A stretch of 64,000 nucleotides of DNA from Pararhizobium capsulatum DSM 1112 (GTDB lineage Bacteria > Pseudomonadota > Alphaproteobacteria > Rhizobiales > Rhizobiaceae): positions 4,063,001 to 4,127,000 of the forward strand of contig NZ_JAUSVF010000001.1 of the NCBI RefSeq assembly GCF_030814475.1, read 5' to 3'. This document shows, piece by piece, positions 8,786 to 18,041 of this stretch. How positions within the stretch are numbered: position 1 is the stretch's first letter; each line of letters starts with the position of its first letter. The notes under the pieces are model-generated. The model did not search any database and was not told the origin of the DNA. It saw nothing but the letters and a program-made list of their open reading frames with translations. The position numbers and the translations under genes were made by a program.

Positions 8786-9943
8786 ATGACTGACAACGGC
8801 CCCTTCGTCCTCTTCCGGGATGACAGCGAGGACAGAACCACTGTCTTCGCCGAGCCTTCACGCGTCATCGCGGCGCGCACCAAGGCCGAGTTCTGGCGTG
8901 GACTTGCGGAGATGGAGAAAGCGCAAGCTGCCGGCCAATGGCTTGCCGGCTTCATGAGTTATGAGGCGGGCCATCTGTTCGAGGACAAGCTCGCACCTCT
9001 GGCGCAGGAAAATCGGCCAACGCCGCTCATGTCCTTCGGCGTCTTCGATGCGCCGCGGGAGGACCACGCCCTTGCGCAGCCAAGGCAGCGGATCGAAAAC
9101 GAGCCAATTCTGACGGAGCCCAAGGCAGGCTGGGATTTCGCCGCTTACCGCGAGCGTTTCCTCAAGCTGCACCAGCACTTGCGCCAGGGCGATTGTTATC
9201 AGGCGAACCTCACCATGCCGATATCGGCCCGTTGGTCAGGCGATCCGCTGGCCGCCTTCTGGTCACTGATCGAGCGGCAGCCGGTAAAATACGGCGCGCT
9301 CGTCGGGCTTGACGGGCCGATCCTGCTGTCGCGCTCGCCGGAACTGTTCTTTCGGGTAGACAAGGACCGGTGGATAGAGACCCATCCGATGAAGGGCACC
9401 GCACCGCGCGGTGCCACGCTTGCTGAAGATGAAGCGCTGATCGCCGAGATGAAGGCTGATCCGAAATCCCAGGCCGAAAACCGCATGATCGTCGATCTGC
9501 TACGCAACGACATCTCGCGCATCACAGAGGTCGGTACGCTCGACGTGCCGAGACTGTTCGACGTCGAAACCTACCCGACCGTCCATCAGATGGTAAGCCA
9601 TGTGCGGGCGAAGCTTCGTCCCGAAATTGGTATCCGCGACATCTTCGAAGCGCTCTTCCCCTGTGGTTCGATCACAGGCGCGCCGAAGATGCGGGCGATG
9701 GAAATCCTTCACGATCTGGAGGATGGCCCGCGCGACGCCTATTGCGGCGCCATCGGCTTTATCGCGCCGGATGGCACCATGCGCTTCAATGTTGCGATTC
9801 GCACGCTCTCGCTCTTTGCGGACGGGAAAGCCATCTTCAATGTCGGCGGCGGCATCGTGTTCGATTCCAATGCCGAATCCGAATATGCCGAATGCCTGCT
9901 GAAGGCGCGCTTTGCGCTTGGCGATATCGAGGTCGAACAATGA
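8786..9943 (+). CDS. pabB: Aminodeoxychorismate synthase component I
   Basis: Converts chorismate and ammonia to 4-amino-4-deoxychorismate in folate synthesis. The chorismate-binding fold covers most of the 385 residues. The motif MKGTAPRG holds Lys203, the nucleophile lysine that distinguishes PabB enzymes from anthranilate synthase, and NRMIVDLLRND, VEVYPTVHQM-like (here VETYPTVHQM) and CGSITGAPK are present. The last four bases overlap the start of pabC (ATGA at 9940-9943), so subunit and lyase are translationally coupled. The glutaminase partner PabA is not in this window. Confidence 0.94.
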   Translation: MTDNGPFVLFRDDSEDRTTVFAEPSRVIAARTKAEFWRGLAEMEKAQAAGQWLAGFMSYEAGHLFEDKLAPLAQENRPTPLMSFGVFDAPREDHALAQPRQRIENEPILTEPKAGWDFAAYRERFLKLHQHLRQGDCYQANLTMPISARWSGDPLAAFWSLIERQPVKYGALVGLDGPILLSRSPELFFRVDKDRWIETHPMKGTAPRGATLAEDEALIAEMKADPKSQAENRMIVDLLRNDISRITEVGTLDVPRLFDVETYPTVHQMVSHVRAKLRPEIGIRDIFEALFPCGSITGAPKMRAMEILHDLEDGPRDAYCGAIGFIAPDGTMRFNVAIRTLSLFADGKAIFNVGGGIVFDSNAESEYAECLLKARFALGDIEVEQ

Positions 9944-10566
9944 CCGATTTCTCGCTGATCGAGACGATGCGCTTCGAGCCGGGCACCGGTATCGTCCGTC
10001 AACGACTGCACATGGCTCGCCTCACCCGCTCGGCTGCACGACTTGGGTTTCCCGGCGCCATCAATGCACCGGAAAAACTGGCGGAAATCCTCAAGGACCA
10101 GCAGCAAGCCTTGCGGGTCCGGCTGACGCTTTCGGCTAAAGGCGAAATCGCCATTACGACCGCCCCCTTTGTCCCACTTGCAGACAATATGGTCTGGCAT
10201 GTGCGCATTGCCCATCAACGTCTGCAGTCAACCGATCCCTTGCTGCGATACAAGACCAGCCGCCGAGCGGCCTATGAAGCCGCACGCGCCGAATATCCCC
10301 CCGCAGAAGCCGATGAAGTGCTGCTCCTCAACGAAAAAGCAGAGGTATGCGAGGGAACGATCACGTCGCTTTTTCTCGACGACGGTTCCGGAGTGTTGAA
10401 GGTACCGCCGATCTCCAGCGGCCTGCTGGCCGGCGTGCTGCGCACGCAGTTCATCTGCGAGCGGCGCGCCCGCGTTCAGCGCTTGACGCTGGAAGACCTC
10501 AAAATCGGCCGCGTTTTCATGGGCAACTCTCTTAGAGGCTTGATCGCCTGCACGCTCGAAGAGTGA
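9940..10566 (+). CDS. pabC: Aminotransferase class IV, probable aminodeoxychorismate lyase
   Basis: A 208-residue PLP enzyme of the class IV aminotransferase family. Its position, overlapping pabB by ATGA, points to 4-amino-4-deoxychorismate lyase, which releases pyruvate to give p-aminobenzoate. The PLP lysine is Lys105 in RYKTSRRAAYE, and the family signatures EADEVLLLNEKAEVCEGTITSLF and PPISSGLLAGVLR are clear. It is shorter than E. coli PabC (269 residues), as is common for alphaproteobacterial members. The overlap is the reason for choosing 9940 rather than the longer frame opening at 9742. Confidence 0.9.
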   Translation: MTDFSLIETMRFEPGTGIVRQRLHMARLTRSAARLGFPGAINAPEKLAEILKDQQQALRVRLTLSAKGEIAITTAPFVPLADNMVWHVRIAHQRLQSTDPLLRYKTSRRAAYEAARAEYPPAEADEVLLLNEKAEVCEGTITSLFLDDGSGVLKVPPISSGLLAGVLRTQFICERRARVQRLTLEDLKIGRVFMGNSLRGLIACTLEE

Positions 10567-10577
10567 GTCCAGCAATC

Positions 10578-11485
10578 TTATCGGGCGCCGATCATGATGC
10601 GGTCGCGGCCGGATTGCTTGGCGGAATAGAGTGCTGCATCGGCGCGTGCATAAAGCACCTTGGCGCTGTCTCCGACAGCCATGGTCGCAAGCCCAGCCGA
10701 GCAGGTGTAGCGAAACAAAGGCGCACCCGACAAGGGCCGTGAGGCCCGTACGATCTCCATGATCCGCCGCACGATACCTTCACCCTCCTCGGCGGACGTA
10801 TCTGGCAAGAGCAGCATGAACTCCTCGCCGCCCACCCGGCCGAAACAATCGTGCCGCCGGACGATCGGCTGCACCCGACGGGCAAAGTCCAGCAGCACGT
10901 CATCGCCGGTCTGATGCCCATAGAGATCGTTGATGCCCTTGAAAAAATCGATATCGAAAATGCAGAGGCAGCCTTCACGCGGCTGATCGGGCAGATTGCG
11001 CATGATCATCTCTTCGAGCTTGTTCATGACATAGCGACGGCTGGAAATTCCGGTCAGCTCGTCAGTCTGCGAGGCTCGCAAGGCCAGATCACGGTCTTGC
11101 CTCAGATCGCGCTCGTCTGCCCGCAAATGCGTGATATCGCTGGCAATGCAGAGCATCCAGCCGTCGCGGTTGACCGTCTCCGTCATCCACAGCCAGCGCC
11201 CGTCGACAAGATCGGTCTCGTAGGCCCTGAACGGCAGTTGCCGCGTCGCGATTGCGCCGAAGTGACCCAGGCCTCGAAATCATCGACCCGGATGATTGTG
11301 CCGAGACCCAGCGACCGGTTGCGGCGCATCAGGTCAGGCCAGAGCGGGGTTTCTTCCGGGTCGAGCGCAAAGGTCGCGCGAAAGGCCGCATTGGCATATC
11401 GCAACCGGTCATCTGCGTCGTAGAGCGCAATCAGGACATCCGTCGCATCCCGCAGAGAGGCCAGGCTGGCCGAAATCTCATCCAT
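10578..11485 (-). pseudogene. PAS-GGDEF diguanylate cyclase gene split by a frameshift
   Basis: The minus strand encodes one PAS-GGDEF protein in two frames. The first (from MDEISASLASLRDATD at 11485) carries the PAS domain up to EAWVTSAQSRRG, then goes out of frame near 11236-11245 and stops at 11183. The second frame continues with QLPFRAYETDLVDGRWLWMTETVNRDGW and a complete GGDEF domain: DELTGISSRR, FDIDFFKGINDLYGH, and an active-site GGEEF. Adding one G at the break restores a continuous reading of about 302 residues. GGEEF indicates an active cyclase for c-di-GMP if the downstream ATG at 11186 is used. The defect may be a real mutation or a sequencing error. The 5' end could also lie at 11536. 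Confidence 0.8.
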
Positions 11486-11637
11486 GGCATCGATCTCGCA
11501 TGCAGGGTTCAGTCTATAGGCAATGCCCGAGCGCATGAACCGCAAAATATTATGGATTGCACGCCAATACGCCGCCGTGCCATCCCTAAGCTTAACGAAC
11601 TGTCCGGATCGTCCGAATAAGGAACAGATAGCGCATC

Positions 11638-12543
11638 ATGGACGAACGCATAGTATTGAAACCTGCCCAGACGCCCTATGACGGCTCGTCCAAGCCGTTC
11701 ACGATCGGCCTTGCGCAGCTGAAACAGGACCATTGGATCGCGCCGGACAGCGATCTTGCGTTCTATCTTGCCGAGAAGCGGGCGTTGCTGGCAAGCGACC
11801 GTGCGGCGGTCTTTGCCGCTGAACCCGACACCGAACCCGCGCAGCAGGAGCTTCTTGATCTGCTCGTCGAGTTCCTGCCGAGAAAACACCCTTCCATTTA
11901 CTGTCGCCGCGGCGACAGCATCGAGGTGGCGGGACAGACGTTTGCCCTGACAGGCGAGGCCCCGCTTGTAACCGCAGGCCTGCTTGTCCAGGACGATTTT
12001 GCCATCATGCGGCGCAAGGAAACTGGCTGGCATCTGGTCGCCGCCTTCATCGCCTTCCCCTCCTCTTGGTCTCTCGCCGAGAAGTATGGCCGTAGCATGG
12101 ATGAAATTCATGCACCGGTGCCGGGCTTCGAAACCGGAACCCGCAATGCCGAACTGATCTCTCGCATGTTCGACAATCTCCCGCCCGCCCGTTTCGTCGA
12201 GCGGTTCAACTGGGCCGTGAACTCCGAAGGTGCGCTGCATTTGCCGAAATCCAAATCGGAGGATGCGGAGGCCAAATCTGTCGAGCTGTCGGAAGATTCA
12301 ATTTTCCTGCGGGTCGAACGGCAGACGCTTCGCAAGCTGCCGAAGACCGGCGATATCGTCTTCACGATCCGCATCTATTCCGACCCGCTGGCCGTGCTGC
12401 AGGCACGCCCGGATCGCGCAGCATTGGCATCCTCGCTTGCCGCGCAGCTCGAAGCGCTTTCGCCGCAGGAAGCTGCCTACAAGGGGTTGGCAAGCAAGCG
12501 AAAGGCGCTGTTTTCCGCGCTCGACAAGCTTTCCGAAGGTTAA
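11638..12543 (+). CDS. DUF3445 haem-dependent oxidative N-demethylase-like protein
   Basis: A 301-residue DUF3445 protein. Characterised members are haem-dependent oxidative N-demethylases that use a PAS-like haem domain to demethylate amines such as dimethylamine. Motifs seen are LAEKRALL near the N-terminus, the central VAAFIAFPSSWSLAEKYGRSMDEIHAPVPGF block, and the FTIRIYSDPL strand near the end. Usual partner reductase subunits are not adjacent, so the substrate and electron donor are unknown. The gene stands alone between the GGDEF gene and homospermidine synthase. Confidence 0.85.
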   Translation: MDERIVLKPAQTPYDGSSKPFTIGLAQLKQDHWIAPDSDLAFYLAEKRALLASDRAAVFAAEPDTEPAQQELLDLLVEFLPRKHPSIYCRRGDSIEVAGQTFALTGEAPLVTAGLLVQDDFAIMRRKETGWHLVAAFIAFPSSWSLAEKYGRSMDEIHAPVPGFETGTRNAELISRMFDNLPPARFVERFNWAVNSEGALHLPKSKSEDAEAKSVELSEDSIFLRVERQTLRKLPKTGDIVFTIRIYSDPLAVLQARPDRAALASSLAAQLEALSPQEAAYKGLASKRKALFSALDKLSEG

Positions 12544-12671
12544 GCACGACCGCAGCCACTTGCCCCCCACCTCTTTATTGTGACAGAAATCTGTGCTCTA
12601 GGGCCTTCCAAAGCTATATCGGGGCGATTTTCGCTCCAAAACAAAGCGCTGTCCGTAGGAGAAAGACCAAA

Positions 12672-14123
12672 ATGGCAGAAACCACGTATCCGGTTCACGG
12701 CGAAATCACCGGCCCGATCGTCATGATCGGCTTCGGCTCGATCGGTCGCGGCACCCTGCCGCTGATCGAACGCCACTTCAAGTTCGACAAGAGCCGGATG
12801 GTTGTCATCGACCCGCGCGAAGACGCTGGTGATATGGAAATTCTCGCCAGGCACGGCGTTCGCCACATCAAGGCACATGTCACCAAGGACAACTACAAGG
12901 AACTGCTCAAGCCGCTGCTCACCGAAGGCGAAGGCCAGGGCTTCTGCGTCAACCTGTCGGTCGATACCGGCTCGCTGGACCTGATCAAGCTCTGCCGCAA
13001 GCTCGACGTGCTCTATATCGATACCGTCATCGAACCATGGCTCGGCTTCTATTTCGACAAGAGCATGAAGAACTCGGAGCGCACCAACTATGCGCTGCGC
13101 GAAACCCTCCGCAAGGAAAAGGCCAAGAACCCGGGCGGCACGACTGCCGTTTCCACCTGCGGCGCAAACCCGGGCATGGTCTCGTGGTTCGTGAAGCAAG
13201 CGCTGGTCAATCTCGCCAAGGATCTCGAACTGAAGTTCGAAGAGCCGGACCAGAACGACCGCGAAGGCTGGGCCAAGCTGATGAAGAAGGTTGGCGTCAA
13301 GGGCATCCACATTGCCGAGCGCGACACCCAGCTGACCAAGAACCCGAAGCCGCTCAACGTCTTCTGGAACACATGGTCGGTCGAAGGCTTCATCTCGGAG
13401 GGCCTGCAGCCGGCCGAACTCGGCTGGGGCACCCATGAAAACTGGATGCCGAAGAACGCCAAGAAGCACAAGAAGGGCTGCCAGGCGGCAATCTATCTCG
13501 AGCAGCCGGGCGCCAACACGCGTGTTCGTACCTGGTGCCCGACCCCCGGCCCGCAATACGGCTTCCTCGTTACCCATAACGAGTCGATCTCGATCGCCGA
13601 TTACTACACGGTCAAGGATAGGGATGGCGACGTCAGCTTCCGCCCGACCTGCCATTACGCCTACCATCCCGCCAATGACGCCGTTCTGTCGCTGCATGAA
13701 ATGTTCGGCAACGGCGGCAATGCCCAGCCGGTTCACCACGTCCTCGACGAGAACGAGCTTGTCGAAGGCCTCGACGAACTCGGCGTGTTGCTCTACGGCC
13801 ACGACAAGAATGCCTACTGGTACGGTTCGCGCCTGTCGCTGGAGGAAACCCGCCGCATCGCGCCTTACCAGAACGCAACCGGCCTGCAGGTGACCTCGGC
13901 GGTTCTCTCCGGCATGGTCTGGGCACTGGAAAACCCGAAGGCCGGCATCGTCGAAGCCGACGAGGTCGACTACAAGCGCTGCCTCGAAGTGCAGACGCCC
14001 TATCTCGGCCCGGTCGAAGGTCATTACACCGACTGGACGCCGCTCGAAGGTCGCCCGGGCCTGTTCCCGGAAGAGCTCGACGAGAAGGATCCGTGGCAGT
14101 TCAAGAACATTCTCGTTCGCTAA
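12672..14123 (+). CDS. hss: Homospermidine synthase
   Basis: NAD-dependent enzyme making sym-homospermidine, the main triamine of many rhizobia, from putrescine or from spermidine plus putrescine. The 483-residue protein starts GPIVMIGFGSIGRGTLP, a Rossmann NAD site near residues 15-30, followed by MVVIDPRED. Its central block TCGANPGMVSWFVKQAL and the later GCQAAIYLEQPGANTRV are typical of the saccharopine-dehydrogenase-like Hss family. The start at 12672 has the site aggagaa upstream. A strong terminator follows at 14151-14175. Homospermidine is tied to acid and salt tolerance in the family, which is general knowledge, not visible here. Confidence 0.95.
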   Translation: MAETTYPVHGEITGPIVMIGFGSIGRGTLPLIERHFKFDKSRMVVIDPREDAGDMEILARHGVRHIKAHVTKDNYKELLKPLLTEGEGQGFCVNLSVDTGSLDLIKLCRKLDVLYIDTVIEPWLGFYFDKSMKNSERTNYALRETLRKEKAKNPGGTTAVSTCGANPGMVSWFVKQALVNLAKDLELKFEEPDQNDREGWAKLMKKVGVKGIHIAERDTQLTKNPKPLNVFWNTWSVEGFISEGLQPAELGWGTHENWMPKNAKKHKKGCQAAIYLEQPGANTRVRTWCPTPGPQYGFLVTHNESISIADYYTVKDRDGDVSFRPTCHYAYHPANDAVLSLHEMFGNGGNAQPVHHVLDENELVEGLDELGVLLYGHDKNAYWYGSRLSLEETRRIAPYQNATGLQVTSAVLSGMVWALENPKAGIVEADEVDYKRCLEVQTPYLGPVEGHYTDWTPLEGRPGLFPEELDEKDPWQFKNILVR

Positions 14124-14150
14124 GCGCTACTGCCGATCGAATATTCGAAG

Positions 14151-14177
14151 ACGCCCGGGGAACATCCCCGGGCGTTT
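14151..14177 (+). terminator. Rho-independent terminator of hss
   Basis: Perfect 11-bp GC-rich stem ACGCCCGGGGA with a three-base loop and its complement ending at 14175, followed by TTTG. It starts 28 bases after the hss stop. Confidence 0.85.
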
Positions 14178-14291
14178 GTCGTTGGCAGAAGATCAATGAT
14201 CTGTGTCGGGGCTGCACTTGCATTCGGCCATCGTTCACGGCATGGTTTTCAAAGAAAGCCGCAGCTTTTTCGCGCATACCGGGAGATAGTA

Positions 14292-14657
14292 ATGAAGCCG
14301 ATCACCATCCTCACCATCCTGTCCGCAGTCGGGCTCGCCGCTTGCCAGGGCCCGCGCGAGGTGGCGGTATCGCAGCCGCAGCGGGTTGCGCCTGCAGGCG
14401 TGGAAGGCAACTGGGTGGATCCCAACGGCATCGTCTCTTCGTTCTCCGCAGGAACGTTCGCCACGCGAACCACCGACACTAACCAGCTTCTCGCCTCGGG
14501 CAACTACATCAACATCTCCCCGACGCTGGTGGAGATCAACATGACCTCGATGGTTCGCAACACCCAATCCAAGGTCAATTGCGCGCTCGTCAACCCCTCT
14601 CAGCTCAACTGCACGACAGACAGCGGCGCCCAATTCTCGTTGACGCGTCGCGTCTGA
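14292..14657 (+). CDS. omp10: Omp10-type outer-membrane lipoprotein
   Basis: A 121-residue lipoprotein that closely resembles Brucella Omp10. The signal peptide ends in the lipobox LAAC (Cys18 would be lipidated). The body carries AGVEGNWVDPNGIVSSF, TRTTDTNQ, LVEINMTSMVRNTQSKVNCAL and QFSLTRR, which match the remembered Omp10 sequence almost block by block. I start at the ATG at 14292, preceded by gggagatag, because it gives a proper signal peptide; the longer frame from 14196 does not. It probably sits in the outer membrane; its role is structural or unknown. Confidence 0.9.
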   Translation: MKPITILTILSAVGLAACQGPREVAVSQPQRVAPAGVEGNWVDPNGIVSSFSAGTFATRTTDTNQLLASGNYINISPTLVEINMTSMVRNTQSKVNCALVNPSQLNCTTDSGAQFSLTRRV

Positions 14658-14683
14658 GATCATCGGGCACAAAACTGATCGAG

Positions 14684-14720
14684 CCGCTCCGCGATGATCC
14701 GCGCGGGCGGCTTTCTCTTT
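14684..14720 (+). terminator. Probable terminator of omp10
   Basis: GC-rich imperfect hairpin (GCCGCTCCGCG against CGCGCGGGCGGC, six-base loop) followed by TTTCTCTTTG. It lies 27 bases after the omp10 stop. Confidence 0.55.
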
Positions 14721-14880
14721 GCCGTTAACTCTGCCCTGGATCGACGCGGCCGAGGTGAAATTACGGCTTGATGTCGGCGCAATCGGATGAAACGATCCTT
14801 CCCGAGCCGCAGCATCCTTAAAGGAGCGCGGTGGTCCAAGCCGCCGGACCGACCGGCGATCCGACAACCGGGAGACTTCC

Positions 14881-16710
14881 ATGATCAGACATTTGCGAAC
14901 CGGGCTGATGACAGCCTCGATCCTTGCCCTTTCCTCAGGCGCAGCCTTTGCCGATTATGAGCTGAACATCCTGCATATCAACGACCTCCATTCGCGCATC
15001 GAAGCGATCAACAAATACGATTCCACCTGCTCTGCGGAAGAAGAAGCCAAGAACGAATGCTTCGGCGGCGTTGCGCGATTGAAGACTGAGATCGACGCAA
15101 AACGTGCCGAGCTTTCCGGCAAGAATACGCTGCTGCTCAATGCCGGCGACAATTTCCAGGGATCACTGTTCTTCACCACCTATAAAGGTGCTGCCGAAGC
15201 CGAATTCCTCAACCTCATGAAGTTCGACGCCATGACCGTCGGCAACCACGAGTTCGACGAAGGCGAAGACGGACTGGTCGGGTTTCTCGACAAGGTCACC
15301 TTTCCAGTCCTGAGTTCCAACGTGCTGCCCGGCTACAAAGCCAAGCTTGGCGACCGCATCATGCCTTCGCTGGTGCTTGATGTCGGCGGCCAGAAGATCG
15401 GCATCGTCGGCGCCGTTGCCAATGATACGCCGGAACTGTCTTCAGTCGGTGACGACGTGTTGATCGCCCAGGACGTCGATACGATAACCACGGCTGTCGA
15501 AGAACTGAAGAAGCAGGGCGTCAACAAGATCATCGCGCTCACCCATGTCGGCTATCCGCGGGACCTTGCCGTCATCGCCAAGATTCCGGATGTCGATGTC
15601 GTGGTCGGCGGCCACTCGCACAGCCTGCTTTCCAACACCGACGAGAAGGCTGAAGGTCCCTATCCGACGATGGTCGATAATCCCGGTGGCTACAAGGTGC
15701 CGGTGGTGCAGGCCGGCTCCTACAGCAAGTATCTCGGCGATCTCATCGTCACCTTCGATGACAGCGGCGTCGTCAAGGCCGCAAAGGGCGATCCGATCCT
15801 GATCGATAGTTCCATCAAGCCGGACGCCTCGGTTCTCACCCGCATCGCCGAGCTTGCCAAGCCGATCGAGGAACTGCGCAACAAGGTTATTGGCAAGTCG
15901 GATGCACCGATCAATGGGGACCGCAAGGTTTGCCGCTACCACGAATGTGAAATGGGCAACCTCGTTGCCGACGCCATGCTCGATCGCGTCAAGGGTCAAG
16001 GTGTCACGATTGCTATCGCCAATGGCGGCGGCCTGCGTGCCTCGATCGATGCCGGCGACGTCACCATGGGCGAGGTGATCACCGTCCTGCCGTTCCAGAA
16101 TACGCTTGCAACGTTCCAGCTGAACGGCGCCGGCATTACCGAAGCGCTTGAGAACGGCCTGAGCAAGATCGAAGAGGAAGGCGGCCGCTTCCCGCAGGTG
16201 GCAGGCCTGAAATTCTCGTTCGACAAGTCGAAGCCGGCCGGCAGTCGTCTCATCTCTGTCGAGGTAAAGGAAGGCGATGGTTTCGTACCGCTCGATCCGG
16301 CCAAGACCTACAGCGTCGTCTCCAACAATTTCATGCGTGCCGGCGGCGATGGATACAGTGTTTTCAAGAAGGGTGAGAACGCCTATGACTACGGCCCGGG
16401 GCTCGAAACGGTCGTGGCCGATTATCTCGCAGCGCACCAGCCCTATAAGCCGATGACGGAAGGCCGCATCACCGAAGTTGTCGCGGCGGCTCCGGCTGAA
16501 ACAGCGAAGCCGGATGCAAAGCCAGCCGAACCGGCAACCGCGCCGGGCAGCGAAACCAAGCATGTGATCGTCAAGGGCGACACGCTCTGGGACCTTGCCA
16601 AAGCCACCTATGGTGACGGTGAACTCTGGCATCGCATTTCCGACGCCAATGGCAAGCCCGCGCCACGCAAGCTGGAAATCGGCATGGAACTGGCGATTCC
16701 CGCCAAGTAA
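14881..16710 (+). CDS. Secreted 5'-nucleotidase/metallophosphatase with C-terminal LysM domain
   Basis: A 609-residue UshA-type enzyme that dephosphorylates nucleotides outside the cytoplasm. The signal peptide is cleaved near residue 24 (AAFA-DYE). The metallophosphatase domain has ILHINDLHSR, NAGDNFQGS, TVGNHEFDEG and VVGGHSHSLL as two-metal ligands. The C-terminal nucleotidase domain (about 330-500) has CEMGNLVADAM, ANGGGLRASI and NNFMRAGGDGYSVF. After an Ala/Pro linker a LysM motif (about 560-608, VIVKGDTLWDLAKATYGDGELW) should bind peptidoglycan and anchor the enzyme to the wall. A terminator follows. Confidence 0.92.
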   Translation: MIRHLRTGLMTASILALSSGAAFADYELNILHINDLHSRIEAINKYDSTCSAEEEAKNECFGGVARLKTEIDAKRAELSGKNTLLLNAGDNFQGSLFFTTYKGAAEAEFLNLMKFDAMTVGNHEFDEGEDGLVGFLDKVTFPVLSSNVLPGYKAKLGDRIMPSLVLDVGGQKIGIVGAVANDTPELSSVGDDVLIAQDVDTITTAVEELKKQGVNKIIALTHVGYPRDLAVIAKIPDVDVVVGGHSHSLLSNTDEKAEGPYPTMVDNPGGYKVPVVQAGSYSKYLGDLIVTFDDSGVVKAAKGDPILIDSSIKPDASVLTRIAELAKPIEELRNKVIGKSDAPINGDRKVCRYHECEMGNLVADAMLDRVKGQGVTIAIANGGGLRASIDAGDVTMGEVITVLPFQNTLATFQLNGAGITEALENGLSKIEEEGGRFPQVAGLKFSFDKSKPAGSRLISVEVKEGDGFVPLDPAKTYSVVSNNFMRAGGDGYSVFKKGENAYDYGPGLETVVADYLAAHQPYKPMTEGRITEVVAAAPAETAKPDAKPAEPATAPGSETKHVIVKGDTLWDLAKATYGDGELWHRISDANGKPAPRKLEIGMELAIPAK

Positions 16711-16733
16711 GACAATTTGTCTCTATGGAGACG

Positions 16734-16766
16734 GCCGGTCCGGGCTTTCCCGGACCGGCTTTTCTT
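16734..16766 (+). terminator. Rho-independent terminator of the 5'-nucleotidase gene
   Basis: Perfect 11-bp stem GCCGGTCCGGG (16734-16744), four-base loop, complement to 16759, then TTTTCTTTTT. Confidence 0.93.
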
Positions 16767-16839
16767 TTTATGAACGGCATGAACCATACGACATCCGTCG
16801 TCGTACCGGTGCCGTGCCCATAATTCCCAGGAAGCCCGA

Positions 16840-17874
16840 ATGACATCTGCTGCCTATATGCTCTCCGACAACCACCCGCCCGTCGCCCATGGCAAGGTCG
16901 GTGTGTTGCTGGTCAATCTCGGCACCCCCGATGGTACCGACAAGGTTTCGATGCGGCGCTACCTCAAGGAATTCCTCAGCGACCGGCGCGTGATCGAGTG
17001 GTCGCGCCTGTTCTGGTATCCGATCCTCTACGGCATCGTGCTCAACACCCGCCCCGCCAAGGTGGGCAAGGCCTATGAGACGATCTGGAACAAGGACCTG
17101 AATGAAAGCTACCTGCGCACCTACACGCGCAATCAGGCCGAGCTGATGGCAAAGTCGCTCTCGGGTTTCTCCAATGTGGTGGTCGATTGGGGCATGCGCT
17201 ATGGTCAGCCATCCATTGCATCACGGATCGAGGCCCTGCAAAAACAGGGCTGCGAACGTATTCTCGTCTTTCCGCTTTATCCCCAATATGCTGCCGCGAC
17301 GACAGCGACGGTGAACGACGAAGCCTTCAAGGCACTTCTCAAGATGCGCTGGCAGCCGGCGCTTCGCACCGTTCCGCCTTACCATGACGACCCCGTCTAC
17401 ATCGAGGCTTTGGTGAATTCGATCCGCCAGCATCTGTCGACCCTCGACTGGGAGCCGGAGGTTGTACTCACCTCCTTCCACGGCATTCCGAAATCCTATT
17501 TCGAGAAGGGCGATCCCTACTACTGTCAGTGTCAGAAGACCGCGCGATTGCTGCGCGAGAAACTAGGGTGGTCAGAGAAAAAGCTGCAGGTGACCTTCCA
17601 GTCCCGCTTCGGGCCTGAGGAATGGCTCCAACCCTATACCGACAAGACCGTCGAGAAACTTGGCCATGACGGCGTCAAGCGCATCGCCGTGATCAATCCC
17701 GGCTTCGTCTCCGATTGCCTCGAGACGCTGGAAGAAATTGCCGAGCAGGCGGCCGAGAGTTTCCACCATGCCGGAGGCGAGAAGTTCACCCACATCCCCT
17801 GCCTCAATGACAGCGTCGATGGCATGGCAGTGCTTGAACATGTTGTTCGCCGGGAATTACAGGGCTGGATCTAG
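16840..17874 (+). CDS. hemH: Ferrochelatase
   Basis: Inserts ferrous iron into protoporphyrin IX, the last step of haem synthesis, at the inner membrane. The 344-residue protein has GVLLVNLGTPDG at the start, YLKEFLSDRRVIE, FPLYPQYAAATTATV, and the catalytic SFHGIPKSYFEKGDPYYCQC, ending in NDSVDGMAVL. Length and motif order are standard. The family has an alternative start a few residues in (MLSDN); the ATG at 16840 follows a weak purine tract (aggaagccc). It is monocistronic between two terminatorless gaps and the QmcA-NfeD pair. Confidence 0.95.
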   Translation: MTSAAYMLSDNHPPVAHGKVGVLLVNLGTPDGTDKVSMRRYLKEFLSDRRVIEWSRLFWYPILYGIVLNTRPAKVGKAYETIWNKDLNESYLRTYTRNQAELMAKSLSGFSNVVVDWGMRYGQPSIASRIEALQKQGCERILVFPLYPQYAAATTATVNDEAFKALLKMRWQPALRTVPPYHDDPVYIEALVNSIRQHLSTLDWEPEVVLTSFHGIPKSYFEKGDPYYCQCQKTARLLREKLGWSEKKLQVTFQSRFGPEEWLQPYTDKTVEKLGHDGVKRIAVINPGFVSDCLETLEEIAEQAAESFHHAGGEKFTHIPCLNDSVDGMAVLEHVVRRELQGWI

Positions 17875-18041
17875 CCCCGAAAGAGACAGTGACTGACCTC
17901 CATTTTGGGTCCGGTTGCATCACCGCCGCGTGGGAAACGGTAAAAAGCGGCTACAATTGACATGTGTGGACAAATAATCCGCGCAATTCCAACGTCTTGG
18001 CCTAAAATGCGTGCGTGCATCCGACCTAACAGGAGAAGCCC

